Shown: positions 29,801 to 41,593, numbered from the stretch's first letter. The stretch is 64,000 nucleotides of DNA from Malaciobacter molluscorum LMG 25693 (GCF_003544935.1 NZ_CP032098.1:1984001-2048000), one strand, 5' to 3'. The notes: a model not told the origin generated them from the sequence alone. A program made the numbers and translations.

Positions 29801-30373
29801 TTATGGTAAAAGCTTATGTTCAGCTCTTCTGTTTTTTTGCCAGCAGTTTTTATTTTTTTCAGTACAAACAGGATTACTTTCACCAAAACTCACTAAAGAG
29901 ATTGAATCTGCGTTAATTCCTTCTGATACTAATGCATCTTTAGTAGCTTTTGCTCTTTTTAATCCTAATGCATAGTTATACTCATCAGTTCCCCACTCAT
30001 CACAATTACCTTCAATTTTAATTTTTGTAGTAGGTTTAATATCTGCAAGTTTTTTTGCATTATCTTTAGTTTTTTCAATCATTTCAGAATTTAATTTATA
30101 TTTATCAAATCCAAAATAGATATTTTCAATAAACACTTTTTTGCCATTGATCATATAATAATAACCATTTTCTGCTTTTTGAGCTAATGTGTCATTTACA
30201 GTATCTTCTTGAACATTACTGTTATCAATACTATCTAAACTAGACTCAGAATTATTAACTGTACTTTGATTTTGTTCAGTTGCCGAACTTCCGTCCATTT
30301 CTACATTTTTTTGACTACAACCAGTAAATAACACTGCTGCAACTAAAAAAGAGTAAATACCTATCTTTTTCAT
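29801..30373 (-). CDS. pal: Peptidoglycan-associated lipoprotein
   Basis: 190 residues. A lipobox, LFTGC (Cys19), is followed by a Ser/Asn-rich linker and an OmpA-like C-terminal domain (IYFGFDKYKLN, GNCDEWGTDEYNYALGLKRA, KNRRAEHKLLP) that binds diaminopimelate in peptidoglycan. The protein is anchored in the outer membrane and works with TolB; it corresponds to Omp18 of Campylobacter. The 107-bp gap to tolB carries a -10-like TATAAT near 30457, so it may also have its own promoter. Confidence 0.93.
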   Translation of the reverse strand: MKKIGIYSFLVAAVLFTGCSQKNVEMDGSSATEQNQSTVNNSESSLDSIDNSNVQEDTVNDTLAQKAENGYYYMINGKKVFIENIYFGFDKYKLNSEMIEKTKDNAKKLADIKPTTKIKIEGNCDEWGTDEYNYALGLKRAKATKDALVSEGINADSISLVSFGESNPVCTEKNKNCWQKNRRAEHKLLP

Positions 30374-30480
30374 AACAATTCCCTTATATAAATTTTAATT
30401 GATTTTACAAAAACTAAACTTAATTATAAATTACAACCAAATTCAGAAAAAATACCTATAATACACTATTTATAGATATT

Positions 30481-31749
30481 TTACCAATCAATTGATTGAA
30501 TTTTTCCACCATTTAAAGGAAAAGTAAATGACTTATTATAGTTTAATCTAATAATTCCAACATAACTTCGTCCATTTATGTTTTTAATATGTAAAATTGA
30601 TTCTCCATCAGCTGAAAACTTTGGAAATTGATTTACACCTGTACTTGTTAATCTTCTTAAAAAATCACTTTTTGTTGAGATTAAATATAAATTAAAAGTC
30701 CTAATACCAAATTCATTCGCTTTATCTCTACTTGAATACACTACATAATTTTTATATGTAGTTGCAGAAGAGTTATTATTACCATGATATACTACTCTTT
30801 GTACACCTCGTTGACCTATTGTTTTTAAAAATATATTTGGATGATTTAATCTATCCGATACAAATATTATTTTTTTATCATTTTCAACAAAATGTGCACC
30901 AACATCAATCCCTTTATATGTAGTTAATCTTTGCTTAGTTTTTGTATTAATATCATATAAATAAATATCAGCTTGTCCATAAGGTGAAGCTGTTACTAAT
31001 ATTTTAGAACCATCTTTACTAACATCTGAAGCAACAATTAATCCTTCGCTTTTCATTATAACTTTCTTTTTACCTGTATATAAATTTGCTTCTATTAATG
31101 TAGGTACACTATTTCTATAAGTTGTATAATAATAACTTTTTTGTTCATTATTTACCCATTTAGGAAAAATATTAAGTCCACCACTTACTATTCTTTTTTG
31201 AAAACTTAATGTATAATCACCAATATAAATATCTGCTTTTTTAGAGTCTTTGTATACTGAGAAAATAACAAATTTATCCATCCAGTCAATTGAAGGAGCT
31301 TTTAAATATTTATTAACAGCAATTGCAATTCTATGAGATAAAAAAGGATACCTTTTCTCATATTTTGTAGAAAAAGATTTATTTTGAACTAATTGTTTAC
31401 TATTAATATCATAAAGTTTTGTATTAACTGTGATTCCTCCAAAACCTGTATTTATTGAGTCTATATTTAAATATAAATCTACATTATTCTTTTGTAATAT
31501 ATATAAATCGGGTTTTGAATTAAAATTAGTAGAAACATATGTTGCTTCAACATTAAAATGCCCACTTACTTTTAGATCATTTACAATTACTTTTTTAACT
31601 TTCTTTAAAAAATTTATATCTTTACTATTTTTTGCAATTGCAACAACAATTTTTGGTAAATTTTGAGATTTTTTAACAATTTCTAACTTTGCATCAACTG
31701 CAAATGCCAAATTAAAAAAACACAATAATAAAATTATTAATTTCTTCAT
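30481..31749 (-). CDS. tolB: Periplasmic beta-propeller TolB
   Basis: 422 residues: signal peptide (1-17), an N-terminal alpha/beta domain (about 25-165) and a six-bladed propeller with repeats such as DVSKDGSKILVTAS, NDKKIIFVSDRL and FSADGESILHI. TolB shuttles between Pal and the inner-membrane TolQRA motor. It starts 3 bases after the tolA-like gene and so is translated from the same message. Confidence 0.92.
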   Translation of the reverse strand: MKKLIILLLCFFNLAFAVDAKLEIVKKSQNLPKIVVAIAKNSKDINFLKKVKKVIVNDLKVSGHFNVEATYVSTNFNSKPDLYILQKNNVDLYLNIDSINTGFGGITVNTKLYDINSKQLVQNKSFSTKYEKRYPFLSHRIAIAVNKYLKAPSIDWMDKFVIFSVYKDSKKADIYIGDYTLSFQKRIVSGGLNIFPKWVNNEQKSYYYTTYRNSVPTLIEANLYTGKKKVIMKSEGLIVASDVSKDGSKILVTASPYGQADIYLYDINTKTKQRLTTYKGIDVGAHFVENDKKIIFVSDRLNHPNIFLKTIGQRGVQRVVYHGNNNSSATTYKNYVVYSSRDKANEFGIRTFNLYLISTKSDFLRRLTSTGVNQFPKFSADGESILHIKNINGRSYVGIIRLNYNKSFTFPLNGGKIQSIDW

Positions 31750-31752
31750 ACA

Positions 31753-32511
31753 TCATCCTTTTGATTTAAACGTTACTTCTATAGTTGTACTTGAACCTTT
31801 ATTGTGAGGAGGATAAGGTAAGTTTTTTTGTTCCTCTAAAAATTCTTTTAAAAGAGTATCGAATTTTTCATTAGTAGAATATTTTAAAAATTTGTAATTA
31901 AAATTTCCAAGTTTTGATATTATAATCAATACTTTTGCAGATAATCCATCATCTATCATAATAGGATTCCATCTTTGTGCAAGTATTTCATGAATTTTTG
32001 AAAAGTATGGATCATTTGCATGTTCTGAAGAGGTATCAATAGCTAATGATCTCTTTTTCATCTTCACATCATCTAACATTTTAGATAGATTTAAATCACC
32101 ACTTGTTTTTTTCTCTCTTTCAAATTTTGATTTAAATCTACTTGAAACATTTGAAGATTTAACATTATTTACAACTTCTTTAACAACTTTTTCTTCTTTT
32201 GTATCAACATTTGCAAAAAGAGATTTTATATTAGCCTTTTGTTTGGGACTATTAGAAACTGATTTTTTAGCAACATCTTCCTCAACTTTTTTATTTACAC
32301 TCATTTTTGAAATATTATTTTGTTTTTCATCAGATAAAACTACTTCTAATTCTAAAACAGTAGTTTTTTTTGAAGAATCATAAAGTTTTACATCATGTTC
32401 ATCTATATATAATAAAAATAACGTAAATACCAAAATATAAATAAAAAAAGATAAAATTCCAGATAAATAAAAGTTGGTATCATTACGTGCAGTAGAAAAA
32501 AGTTTTAACAT
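31753..32511 (-). CDS. TolA-like protein with TonB C-terminal domain
   Basis: 252 residues. One transmembrane helix (about 18-38), a charged Lys/Ser-rich periplasmic stretch (about 45-165) and a TonB/TolA-type C-terminal domain (WNPIMIDDGLSAKVLIII, PYPPHNK). By position between tolR and tolB it fills the TolA role, carrying energy from TolQR to the outer membrane; primary sequence alone would equally say TonB. Confidence 0.82.
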   Translation of the reverse strand: MLKLFSTARNDTNFYLSGILSFFIYILVFTLFLLYIDEHDVKLYDSSKKTTVLELEVVLSDEKQNNISKMSVNKKVEEDVAKKSVSNSPKQKANIKSLFANVDTKEEKVVKEVVNNVKSSNVSSRFKSKFEREKKTSGDLNLSKMLDDVKMKKRSLAIDTSSEHANDPYFSKIHEILAQRWNPIMIDDGLSAKVLIIISKLGNFNYKFLKYSTNEKFDTLLKEFLEEQKNLPYPPHNKGSSTTIEVTFKSKG

Positions 32512-32517
32512 TTATAA

Positions 32518-32907
32518 TTATCCATCAGTAATTAAAGATACTTTTAAAAATCCTGCTTCTTTTACAGTTTTTAAAACATACATTACATCATTATAAACAA
32601 GAGTTTTATCAGCTCTAATATGTATAGGAGTATTTCTATTTTTTGATTTAGCAAATAAAATAAAACTATCTGGAAAATCTTTTAAATCATATCTATTTTT
32701 ATTAATACGTACTTGTCTATTTTTATTAATAAATATAGTTATTTTTTTTACATTTTCTAGTTGTCTTGATTTACTTCCACTAGGTAAATTAACTGGTTCT
32801 TCAAACTCCATAACTGGAGCTGTAACCATAAGTATTGCTAATAATACTAACATAATATCAACTAATGGAGTAATATTTAATTCAGGCTTTTGGTTAAAAT
32901 CATACAT
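32518..32907 (-). CDS. tolR: TolR/ExbD-family proton-motor subunit
   Basis: 129 residues. One transmembrane helix carries the proton-coupling Asp in LNITPLVDIMLVLLAILMV, followed by a periplasmic domain. The start chosen is ATG at 32907, behind AAAGG at 8-base spacing and 5 bases beyond the tolQ stop; a TTG at 32925 is less likely. Works with TolQ in the inner membrane. Confidence 0.88.
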   Translation of the reverse strand: MYDFNQKPELNITPLVDIMLVLLAILMVTAPVMEFEEPVNLPSGSKSRQLENVKKITIFINKNRQVRINKNRYDLKDFPDSFILFAKSKNRNTPIHIRADKTLVYNDVMYVLKTVKEAGFLKVSLITDG

Positions 32908-32911
32908 ACTA

Positions 32912-33472
32912 TTAACCTTTAGCAACTAAAATTTCAGCTTGTGCCTTAATATATGTATTTAATTCATAAACTTTTCTAACTAATATTTGATGAAATGTAT
33001 ATGCAAATATTGCTACAAAAATTCCAGCTGCAGTTGCAACTAATGCTTCACTTATTGCAGGTGCGATAACAGAAAATCCAACTTTACCTTGATTTGAGAA
33101 CTTAGCAAAAGACTCTAATATACCAACAACAGTACCAAATAATCCAATAAAGGGCGCAGTTGAAGAAATAATAGATAACCAAGAAATACCAAAACTTGCA
33201 TCTTTGATAATCGAAATTTCACATGCATGAAGAATATGTTTTGAAGAAGAACCACTTGAACATTTATATAATGAAGATAAAGGACTTATATCAGTACCTC
33301 TAGAAGTTAAAGTATCTAAAGACTTTTGTTCATTAACAATTAAAGAATTTAAATTTAATAACCTATATATAAAAATCCAAAAAATAGTAACTAAATAAGC
33401 AGATAGCAGTACTAACACAAGAATTGTGATAGCACTACTATTACTAAGATAATCTAATATCAAATCAATCAT
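32912..33472 (-). CDS. tolQ: TolQ/ExbB-family proton-motor subunit
   Basis: 186 residues, three transmembrane helices (about 12-32, 100-125, 140-165) with the conserved ISSTAPFIGLFGTVVGILESF and the ATAAGIFVAIFAY helix. It forms the pentameric channel around TolR. Start is ATG at 33472, giving MIDLILDYLSN; the longer frame beginning inside atpC lacks a good ribosome site. It begins 10 bases after atpC, so the tol genes are read through from the ATP synthase operon. Confidence 0.9.
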   Translation of the reverse strand: MIDLILDYLSNSSAITILVLVLLSAYLVTIFWIFIYRLLNLNSLIVNEQKSLDTLTSRGTDISPLSSLYKCSSGSSSKHILHACEISIIKDASFGISWLSIISSTAPFIGLFGTVVGILESFAKFSNQGKVGFSVIAPAISEALVATAAGIFVAIFAYTFHQILVRKVYELNTYIKAQAEILVAKG

Positions 33473-33482
33473 AGGATACTTT

Positions 33483-33860
33483 CTACGCGAAAGAATTGAT
33501 TTTTGCTTCAACTGAAGCAACAGATACATTAGAATCTTTTACAGAATTAACTAATTCTTTTGCCGCTTCAATATTTTTAGCAATATTAGAATCTTCACCT
33601 TGAGTTAATGCAATAGCTCCATCAGCTAGTACATCAACAGAACTTTCATTTACTTTAACATGTCCCCAATTTATAGCAACAGCCTCAGTAGAATTTGCTT
33701 TTTCAATAACAATTACACCTACTGTTAAAGAAGAAACAAGTGATGAGTGTCCAGGTAAAACACCAAACTCTCCCTCTTTTCCAGGAAGAGTTACAGTTTT
33801 TACGTCATCATTGAAGATTTCTCCATTTGGTGTAACTATTGATAATCTAATTGTCTCCAT
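33483..33860 (-). CDS. atpC: ATP synthase F1 epsilon subunit
   Basis: 125 residues, beta-sandwich with LPGKEGEFGVLPGHSSLVS and a short C-terminal helical part. Epsilon ties the rotor to the c-ring and restrains ATP hydrolysis. Last F1 gene of the operon, 9 bases after atpD. Confidence 0.94.
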   Translation of the reverse strand: METIRLSIVTPNGEIFNDDVKTVTLPGKEGEFGVLPGHSSLVSSLTVGVIVIEKANSTEAVAINWGHVKVNESSVDVLADGAIALTQGEDSNIAKNIEAAKELVNSVKDSNVSVASVEAKINSFA

Positions 33861-33869
33861 AGGCTAACC

Positions 33870-35288
<1,419 letters not shown>

Positions 35289-36176
35289 TTATTTTAATGA
35301 TTCAACACCACTGATAATTTCTATCAGCTCTGTTGTAATTGCAGCTTGTCTAGCTTTATTATATTCAACTGTTAAACTATTAACTCTATCTTTTGCATTA
35401 TTAGTTGCAGCTTCCATTGCTTGCATTCTTGCAGAATGTTCTGCAGCTAAAGAGTCAATCAATGCATAATACATATTAAAATCTATATATTTTGCTGTTA
35501 ATTCATTTAACACTTCTTCATCGTCATCTGGTTCTATAGAAAGCATTGAACTATCATTCTCTTCAGTTTTTGCATTTTCTAAACTAATTGGTAAAAGTTC
35601 ATTAACTCTTAATTCTTGAGTTAGCATATTTAAGAACCCATTATAAACTAAAATTACTTTTTCTGTAATTCCATTATTAAAATCTTCTACAACTTCGCCA
35701 ATAAATTCAGCAGCTCTATCATAATCAGGTGCTGAAGACAAATCTCCAACTCTTTGTGCAAGCTCAACGCCTTGGAAACTAAAGAAATCAATTCCTTTTC
35801 TTCCTGCAGCTCTTAATCTTACATTTGCACCTTTAGCTTCATACTCTGCTTTTAATTTATTAACAGTTTTAATTGTTGCCATATTAAAACCACCGCAAAG
35901 ACCTTTGTCAGCAGTAACTAAAACAATATCAACTGTTTTAGGGTTGTCATTTGGAATAAATGCTTTATCAACATTTCCTTCTTCATGAACTTTGCTAACT
36001 CTATTTGCGATATCAGAAAGAACTTCATTTATCTTCTTTGCATAACTTCTAGCTTGTTCAGATAACTGTCTAGTTCTAGTAAGTTTTGCAGAAGATACAA
36101 GCTTCATAGCTTTTGTAGTCTTCTGAGTATTCTTAACACTGTTAATTTTAAGTTTAATCTCTTTTAAGTTAGCCAT
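35289..36176 (-). CDS. atpG: ATP synthase F1 gamma subunit
   Basis: 295 residues. N-terminal helix KLKINSVKNTQKTTKAMKLV and C-terminal RQAAITTELIEIISG form the central rotor coiled coil; LVTADKGLCGGFN in the middle is typical. Ten bases after atpA. Confidence 0.95.
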   Translation of the reverse strand: MANLKEIKLKINSVKNTQKTTKAMKLVSSAKLTRTRQLSEQARSYAKKINEVLSDIANRVSKVHEEGNVDKAFIPNDNPKTVDIVLVTADKGLCGGFNMATIKTVNKLKAEYEAKGANVRLRAAGRKGIDFFSFQGVELAQRVGDLSSAPDYDRAAEFIGEVVEDFNNGITEKVILVYNGFLNMLTQELRVNELLPISLENAKTEENDSSMLSIEPDDDEEVLNELTAKYIDFNMYYALIDSLAAEHSARMQAMEAATNNAKDRVNSLTVEYNKARQAAITTELIEIISGVESLK

Positions 36177-36186
36177 ATGCTAATCC

Positions 36187-37704
36187 TTAATTTGCACTGA
36201 ATACAGTTTTAAACTCATCTAATGCAGATTTTAATGCAGACTCAATCTCATCATCAATTTTTTGTTTACTTCTGATTGACTCTAAAATATTTGAATATTT
36301 TTGCTCAAAAAATGCGTGTAATTCATCTTCGAATTTAACTACATCATTTACAGCAACATCATTTAAATAACCTTTTGTACCAGCATAAATGATAACAATT
36401 TGTTTTTCAATAACTAATGGTTTATTAACACCTTGTTTTAATACTTCAACCATTCTTTGTCCAAGTTCTAACTCTTTTCTTGTTGATTCATCAAGATCAG
36501 ATGCGAATTGTGCGAATGCTTCAAGCTCTCTATATTGAGCAAGTGATAATTTTAATGTACCAGCTACTTGTTTAGTAGCTTTAATTTGTGCAGCACCACC
36601 AACTCTTGATACAGATAAACCAACATTAATTGCAGGTCTAATACCTGAGTTAAATAAGTTAGTTTCAAGGAAAATTTGTCCATCTGTAATAGAAATTACG
36701 TTTGTTGGAATATATGCAGCAACATCACCTGCTTGAGTTTCAATAATAGGTAATGCAGTCATTGAACCTGCACCTAAATTATCACTCATTTTTGCAGCTC
36801 TTTCTAATAATCTTGAATGTAGATAAAATACATCACCAGGGAATGCTTCTCTACCTGGAGGTCTTCTTAATAATAAAGACATTTCTCTATAAGCAACTGC
36901 GTGTTTTGATAAGTCATCATAAACTATTAATGCGTGTTTACCATTGTCTCTAAAATATTCACCAATAGTAACACCTGTATATGGAGCTAAGAATTGTAAA
37001 GCAGAAGATTCAGAAGCACCTGCATTTACAACAATAGTATAATCCATTGCACCATTTTCTTCTAATGTTCTAACAACATTTGCAACAGAAGAAGATTTTT
37101 GTCCGATTGCAACATAAATACAAATTACATTTTCAGATTTTTGATTAAGAATTGTATCAATTGCAACTGTAGTTTTACCAGTTTGTCTATCACCAATAAT
37201 AAGCTCTCTTTGTCCTCTTCCAATTGGAACAAGTGCATCAATTGCTTTAATACCAGTTTGTAATGGTTCGTGTACTGATTTTCTTGCCATAATTCCAGGA
37301 GCTTTTTCTTCAACAAATCTTGTTTCAGAAGCATCAATTGCACCTTTACCATCAATTGGCTCACCTAGTGCATTTACAACTCTACCAACCATAGCTTCTC
37401 CAACTGGAGTCTCTAATAGTTTTCCTAATCTTTTACAAGATACACCTTCTGCAAGACCGTTACCTTTACCAAGAACAACAACACCAACTGCAGACTCTTC
37501 CAAGTTTGAAGCAAGACCTCTCTCACCATTTTCAAACTCAACAATTTCTCCAGCCATTACATTTTTAAGACCGTATACTTGAGCAATACCATCTGCAAAA
37601 GAGATGATTTTACCAGTTTCATTTACATCTACATTTAATTCAAAGTTTTCGATTCTTTCTTTAATAATAGAACTGATTTCATCAGCTTGAATCTTTGCAC
37701 CCAT
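36187..37704 (-). CDS. atpA: ATP synthase F1 alpha subunit
   Basis: 505 residues. P-loop [28 protein letters not shown] and the [19 protein letters not shown] stretch mark the regulatory alpha subunit, which alternates with beta in F1. 21 bases after atpH. Confidence 0.97.
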   Translation of the reverse strand: MGAKIQADEISSIIKERIENFELNVDVNETGKIISFADGIAQVYGLKNVMAGEIVEFENGERGLASNLEESAVGVVVLGKGNGLAEGVSCKRLGKLLETPVGEAMVGRVVNALGEPIDGKGAIDASETRFVEEKAPGIMARKSVHEPLQTGIKAIDALVPIGRGQRELIIGDRQTGKTTVAIDTILNQKSENVICIYVAIGQKSSSVANVVRTLEENGAMDYTIVVNAGASESSALQFLAPYTGVTIGEYFRDNGKHALIVYDDLSKHAVAYREMSLLLRRPPGREAFPGDVFYLHSRLLERAAKMSDNLGAGSMTALPIIETQAGDVAAYIPTNVISITDGQIFLETNLFNSGIRPAINVGLSVSRVGGAAQIKATKQVAGTLKLSLAQYRELEAFAQFASDLDESTRKELELGQRMVEVLKQGVNKPLVIEKQIVIIYAGTKGYLNDVAVNDVVKFEDELHAFFEQKYSNILESIRSKQKIDDEIESALKSALDEFKTVFSAN

Positions 37705-37725
37705 TAAAATTCTCCTTTATAAGTT

Positions 37726-38256
37726 CTAAACTGCTTTTAAAATATGATCAATCATTTGAGATTTCAATCTATCTTTAGAAAAAGAAATTTCTACCCCAAG
37801 TCCATCAATATCAACTTTAATACCATTATAATCACAAACATTTTGTGTTAATGATAAATCTACATTAAATTTTTTACTAAATTCTTTTTCAATTGATGAA
37901 ATATATTCAGCAGCTAACTCTTTATTAGTGTAAATTACACCATTAAATGAGTTATTAATAACAGCAAGCTGAGCTTTTAACTCTTTTGCAATTACTGGAA
38001 TAATATCTAATCTTTTATTTTCACTTAGTAAGTTAATAAGATTTTTTAAAGTATCACTACAATTATCTAATAATGAGATAATTAAATTTACTTTATCACT
38101 ATTTTTTACTTCAATAGACGATATAATAGCGATAAATTTATCATCATTATAAGCTGAAGAGATTGCGTTTAATTCTTCACTTAAAGCAGTAACTGAAGCT
38201 ACTTCTCTTCCATCTAATAAAGCTTTTACATATCTTTTTGCCACTAAATCTATCAT
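37726..38256 (-). CDS. atpH: ATP synthase F1 delta subunit
   Basis: 176 residues, helical N-terminal domain (MIDLVAKRYVKALLDGRE) and a C-terminal part that binds the b/b' stalk. It clamps F1 to the peripheral stator. Start shares one base with the atpF stop. Confidence 0.92.
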   Translation of the reverse strand: MIDLVAKRYVKALLDGREVASVTALSEELNAISSAYNDDKFIAIISSIEVKNSDKVNLIISLLDNCSDTLKNLINLLSENKRLDIIPVIAKELKAQLAVINNSFNGVIYTNKELAAEYISSIEKEFSKKFNVDLSLTQNVCDYNGIKVDIDGLGVEISFSKDRLKSQMIDHILKAV

Positions 38257-38768
38257 TATGCTACCTTCTTAAGTACAATATTTGATAACTCATCTTGAGT
38301 TAATTCAACATCGTCTGAATTAAATAACTCTTCAAGAACTTCAGCAACAACTTGTTTTTTTGCTTTTCTTAGTTCAACTTTTGTTTTTTCATCAAAATTT
38401 TTCTCTAATTGAGCAATTTCAGCTTCAACTGCAACAATAACTTTTTGTTTAATTGAATCTACATCTTCTTTTGCATTTTCAACAATTTCAGCAGCAAGAA
38501 CTTTTGCATCTTCTAATTGTTTATTTGCAGAATCAATTTTCTTTTGTGAAGCTTTTAAAGTATCTTGTACTTTATCAAGTTCAGCTTGAATAGATAAACT
38601 TCTATCAGCAAAAAATGCTTTAACTTTATCGGCTAATAAGTACCATAAAATTCCAGCAAAAATTATAAAGTTAACGGTTCTTTGAACTATATCTGTTTCC
38701 GCACCTTCACTATTAGCAAATAATATAACAGGACTTAAAGCTAAACCTAATAATAATAACTTTTTCAC
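38256..38768 (-). CDS. atpF: ATP synthase Fo b subunit
   Basis: 170 residues. A hydrophobic N-terminal signal-like segment (1-18) precedes the membrane anchor (about 30-47) and a long charged helix that dimerises with b'. The extra N-terminal segment is common in Campylobacterota. Eleven bases after the b' gene. Confidence 0.9.
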   Translation of the reverse strand: MKKLLLLGLALSPVILFANSEGAETDIVQRTVNFIIFAGILWYLLADKVKAFFADRSLSIQAELDKVQDTLKASQKKIDSANKQLEDAKVLAAEIVENAKEDVDSIKQKVIVAVEAEIAQLEKNFDEKTKVELRKAKKQVVAEVLEELFNSDDVELTQDELSNIVLKKVA

Positions 38769-38779
38769 TTTAAATTCCT

Positions 38780-39202
38780 TTATATAGAGCTAAGCTTAGC
38801 TTTTAAGCTCTCATTAAATTGAGGCATTGAAGCTACTAATGAATCTTTTAATGCTTTTGTTTCTTCTTGTAAAGTATTTGCAAATTCTTCAGTTTTAACT
38901 TCTAAATTTGCTTTTGCATTTGCAAGTTTAACATCAGCACTTTGTTTTGCTTCATTATAAGCTTTATCTCTAATTGCTGCAGCTTCTTTTTTTGCAGCAG
39001 CAATAACATCATTTGCTTCAGCCAGCATGCCATCTACATTTGCACTGTTTGATTTTGCATTATCTAAATCTCTTTTAATAGATTCAGATCTATCATCCAT
39101 ATGCTTTAGTAGAGGCTTGAATAGACAACTGTTTAGTCTAGCAACAACTAACAAAAAGATGATACCAGAGCTAAGCAACAATACAGGACTTATGTCTAAC
39201 AT
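38780..39202 (-). CDS. atpF': ATP synthase Fo b' subunit
   Basis: 140 residues: membrane anchor at about 5-21, then an Ala/Lys/Glu-rich stator helix (DRSESIKRDLDNAKSN). A separate b' subunit beside b is normal in this phylum. First stator gene of the operon; the 102-bp gap from parB carries AT-rich sequence and GGAGGAATG. The a and c subunits are not in the window, as in other Campylobacterota where they are encoded elsewhere. Confidence 0.9.
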   Translation of the reverse strand: MLDISPVLLLSSGIIFLLVVARLNSCLFKPLLKHMDDRSESIKRDLDNAKSNSANVDGMLAEANDVIAAAKKEAAAIRDKAYNEAKQSADVKLANAKANLEVKTEEFANTLQEETKALKDSLVASMPQFNESLKAKLSSI

Positions 39203-39304
39203 TCATTCCTCCATATTTTTACAGTTTAGTTTGACTAAAACTGCTTAATTTTACCAAATTGTTTTATAAAATTATATTAAACAAAGGAAGAATGTCACAG
39301 AAAT

Positions 39305-40174
39305 TTATAAAGTGTTACGAAAATAATTAGAAATCTTTTCTATATCTTCTTGAGAGTTGATTTCAATCTTAAAATAATTTTTTTCGGCCTTAACTTTTAA
39401 CTTATTATCTTTTAAGGTTTTTAATACATCATTTAATGGTTTGAAATCATAATTTGTAGTTTTTTTATTTTTTTGTACTTTTTTTGTACTTGGATTCTTT
39501 AAATCTTTTACTAGTTTTTCAGTCTCTCTTACTGACAATTTTTGTCCAATAATTGAATCTGCTACTAATTTTTGTTCTGCTTCTTCTAAACCTAGCATTA
39601 TCTTTGCATGTCCTGCACTAATTTTACTATTTGCAAGCAATTGTTGTACATAAGAACTTAAATGAAGAAGTCTTAGTGTATTAGTTATTGATGTTCTACT
39701 TTTGAACACTTTTTTTGATAATTCATCATGTGTTATATTATGTTCATTTATTAATTGTGCATAAGAGTATGCCAATTCAATAATATTTAAATCATCTCTT
39801 TGAATATTTTCAATTAAAGCAAGTTCTCTTAATTTAAAATCCTCTATATCTAATACAATAGAATTTATTTTTTCAAACTTAGCTAACTTGTGAGCCTTTA
39901 GTCTTCTTTCACCAGAAATTAAAGTGAAACTACCATCAGAATCTTGAACTACAACTATAGGTTGTAATAGCCCATGCTCAACAATAGAATCACTTAACTC
40001 TTTTAATTTATCTTCATCAAATATTTTTCTTGGTTGATTTGGATTAGATTTTATTTTATCAACATCTAATTCAACAATCGCACCAATTTGTGATAAATCA
40101 TTTTTGCTATTGCTATTGCCATACGCAACTTCTACTTCCCCTAATAATTCTCCAAGTCCTCTACCTAGTGCCAT
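39305..40174 (-). CDS. parB: Chromosome-partitioning protein ParB
   Basis: 289 residues. Starts MALGRGLGELLG; the CTP-binding ParB/Srx domain has IVVVQDSDGSFTLISGERR and LALIENIQRDDL; a helix-turn-helix (about 150-190) and a C-terminal dimerisation segment follow. It loads on parS and spreads as a clamp. No parS copy was recognised in this window. 4 bases after parA. Confidence 0.93.
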   Translation of the reverse strand: MALGRGLGELLGEVEVAYGNSNSKNDLSQIGAIVELDVDKIKSNPNQPRKIFDEDKLKELSDSIVEHGLLQPIVVVQDSDGSFTLISGERRLKAHKLAKFEKINSIVLDIEDFKLRELALIENIQRDDLNIIELAYSYAQLINEHNITHDELSKKVFKSRTSITNTLRLLHLSSYVQQLLANSKISAGHAKIMLGLEEAEQKLVADSIIGQKLSVRETEKLVKDLKNPSTKKVQKNKKTTNYDFKPLNDVLKTLKDNKLKVKAEKNYFKIEINSQEDIEKISNYFRNTL

Positions 40175-40178
40175 TTAA

Positions 40179-40955
40179 TTATCCTGCTATTGCTCTTGCT
40201 AAATTTGTATATGCTTTAGTTCCCGTTGCAGCTGCATCATAAAGCATAATAGGTTTACCAAAACTTGGGCTTTCCGCAAGTTTAATATTTCGTGGTATCA
40301 CAACATATGAAGCATCATCAATTTTAAAAAGTTTACTTTCAAAATGTTGTGCTAAATCTGCAAATACTTGTTTAGATAAGTTATTAGTAGAACTATACAT
40401 TGTAGGTAAAAAACCTCTAATTTGTAATTGTCTATTAATTGTTTGCTTTACAAGTTTAATAGTATTTAGTAATTGAGCTAATCCTTCCAATGCAAAAAAC
40501 TCACATTGAATTGGTATTAGCACAGAATTTGATGCACTTAATGTATTTATTGTAATTGGACCAAGTGCAGGTGGTGAATCAATAATTATATAATCATAAT
40601 CCTTTTTTATAGGATCAATTTTTCTTTTTAAAATAAGTTCTCTTTCTTTAGTATTTTTATAGAACTCTTTTTCAATCCCAACTAAACCAATATTAGAAGG
40701 AGCAACTTTTAAATTTTCAATTTCTGTATCTAATATAATCTCATTTAACTCTTTTGTTCCAAGCATTACATGATATAGATTATATTCATATGTATCTCTA
40801 TGAAAACCTAAACTTGTTGTTGCATTAGATTGAGGATCAGCATCTATTAAAAGAACTTTTTTACCTCTTAATGCTAAAGCAGCACTTAGATTAACGGCAG
40901 TTGTTGTTTTTCCAACACCACCTTTTTGATTTGCTATTGATATTATTTCTGTCAT
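40179..40955 (-). CDS. parA: Chromosome-partitioning ATPase ParA (Soj)
   Basis: 258 residues. Deviant Walker A KGGVGKTTTAVNLSAAL, Walker A' LLIDADPQSNATTS and Walker B YIIIDSPPALGP. ATP-dependent DNA-binding dimer that moves ParB-parS complexes. Overlaps birA by 4 bases (ATGA). Confidence 0.95.
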   Translation of the reverse strand: MTEIISIANQKGGVGKTTTAVNLSAALALRGKKVLLIDADPQSNATTSLGFHRDTYEYNLYHVMLGTKELNEIILDTEIENLKVAPSNIGLVGIEKEFYKNTKERELILKRKIDPIKKDYDYIIIDSPPALGPITINTLSASNSVLIPIQCEFFALEGLAQLLNTIKLVKQTINRQLQIRGFLPTMYSSTNNLSKQVFADLAQHFESKLFKIDDASYVVIPRNIKLAESPSFGKPIMLYDAAATGTKAYTNLARAIAG

Positions 40956-41587
40956 CTTAAACTAAATACCTTTTTATTATCTATATTTATAGAGCCATCA
41001 CTGTTTAAAACAGCATCTTTTAGTGATTTTTTCTCATTTCCAATTGATACATGGAATTTTTTGCTATTTTGAAATTCTATCTTAAAATCTCTAAATATTT
41101 GCTTCCATGAAGTCTGATTTTCTATTTTATTAAAATAGTTTTTTAATGTTTTTTCTATATCTATTTTTATATCTAATTTTCCAAATTCATCACTTACATC
41201 AATTAAATTAATTCCAATCCCGCAAAATAGTAAATCATTACTCATAGTTGTTATAGTTCCACCTATTTTTTTATCATTAATATAAAAATCATTTGGCCAC
41301 TTAATCCAAACTTTTGAATTACTCTCTTCTAATATTTTTTTTAATATATAAGAAAAAAAGATAGAACAACTCTGAATTGGTAAATCTTTAGGTAAGTTAT
41401 CTACCTTATAAACAAAAGAGAAAAACAAATTACCTTTTACTCCAGTCCAACTATTACCTCTGCTTCCTATGCCATTTGTCTGATAATTTGTTAAAATGCA
41501 TGTAGGTTCAAATTTTTCAAGATTTTTTATATAATTTTTTAAATATGTATGTGTAGAATCAACTTGTTGTAATTTTATAATTTTCAT
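40952..41587 (-). CDS. birA: Biotin-protein ligase, catalytic type without DNA-binding domain
   Basis: 211 residues. The ligase motif GIGSRGNSWTG (GRGRxGRxW equivalent) and KWPNDFYINDKKIGGTI identify it; it attaches biotin to the acetyl-CoA carboxylase carrier. The N-terminal winged helix of E. coli BirA is absent, so it should not repress transcription. It heads the birA-parA-parB-atp line. Confidence 0.9.
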   Translation of the reverse strand: MKIIKLQQVDSTHTYLKNYIKNLEKFEPTCILTNYQTNGIGSRGNSWTGVKGNLFFSFVYKVDNLPKDLPIQSCSIFFSYILKKILEESNSKVWIKWPNDFYINDKKIGGTITTMSNDLLFCGIGINLIDVSDEFGKLDIKIDIEKTLKNYFNKIENQTSWKQIFRDFKIEFQNSKKFHVSIGNEKKSLKDAVLNSDGSINIDNKKVFSLR

Positions 41588-41593
41588 AAAAAG

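Noticed and set aside
37125-37364. 79-residue minus-strand ORF inside atpA
   Set aside because: Same-strand out-of-frame shadow of atpA.
39203-39304. parS site near parB
   Set aside because: CAGTTTAGT and ACTAAAACTG give an imperfect repeat but nothing like the conserved GTTTCACGTGAAAC parS; none was seen elsewhere in the window.
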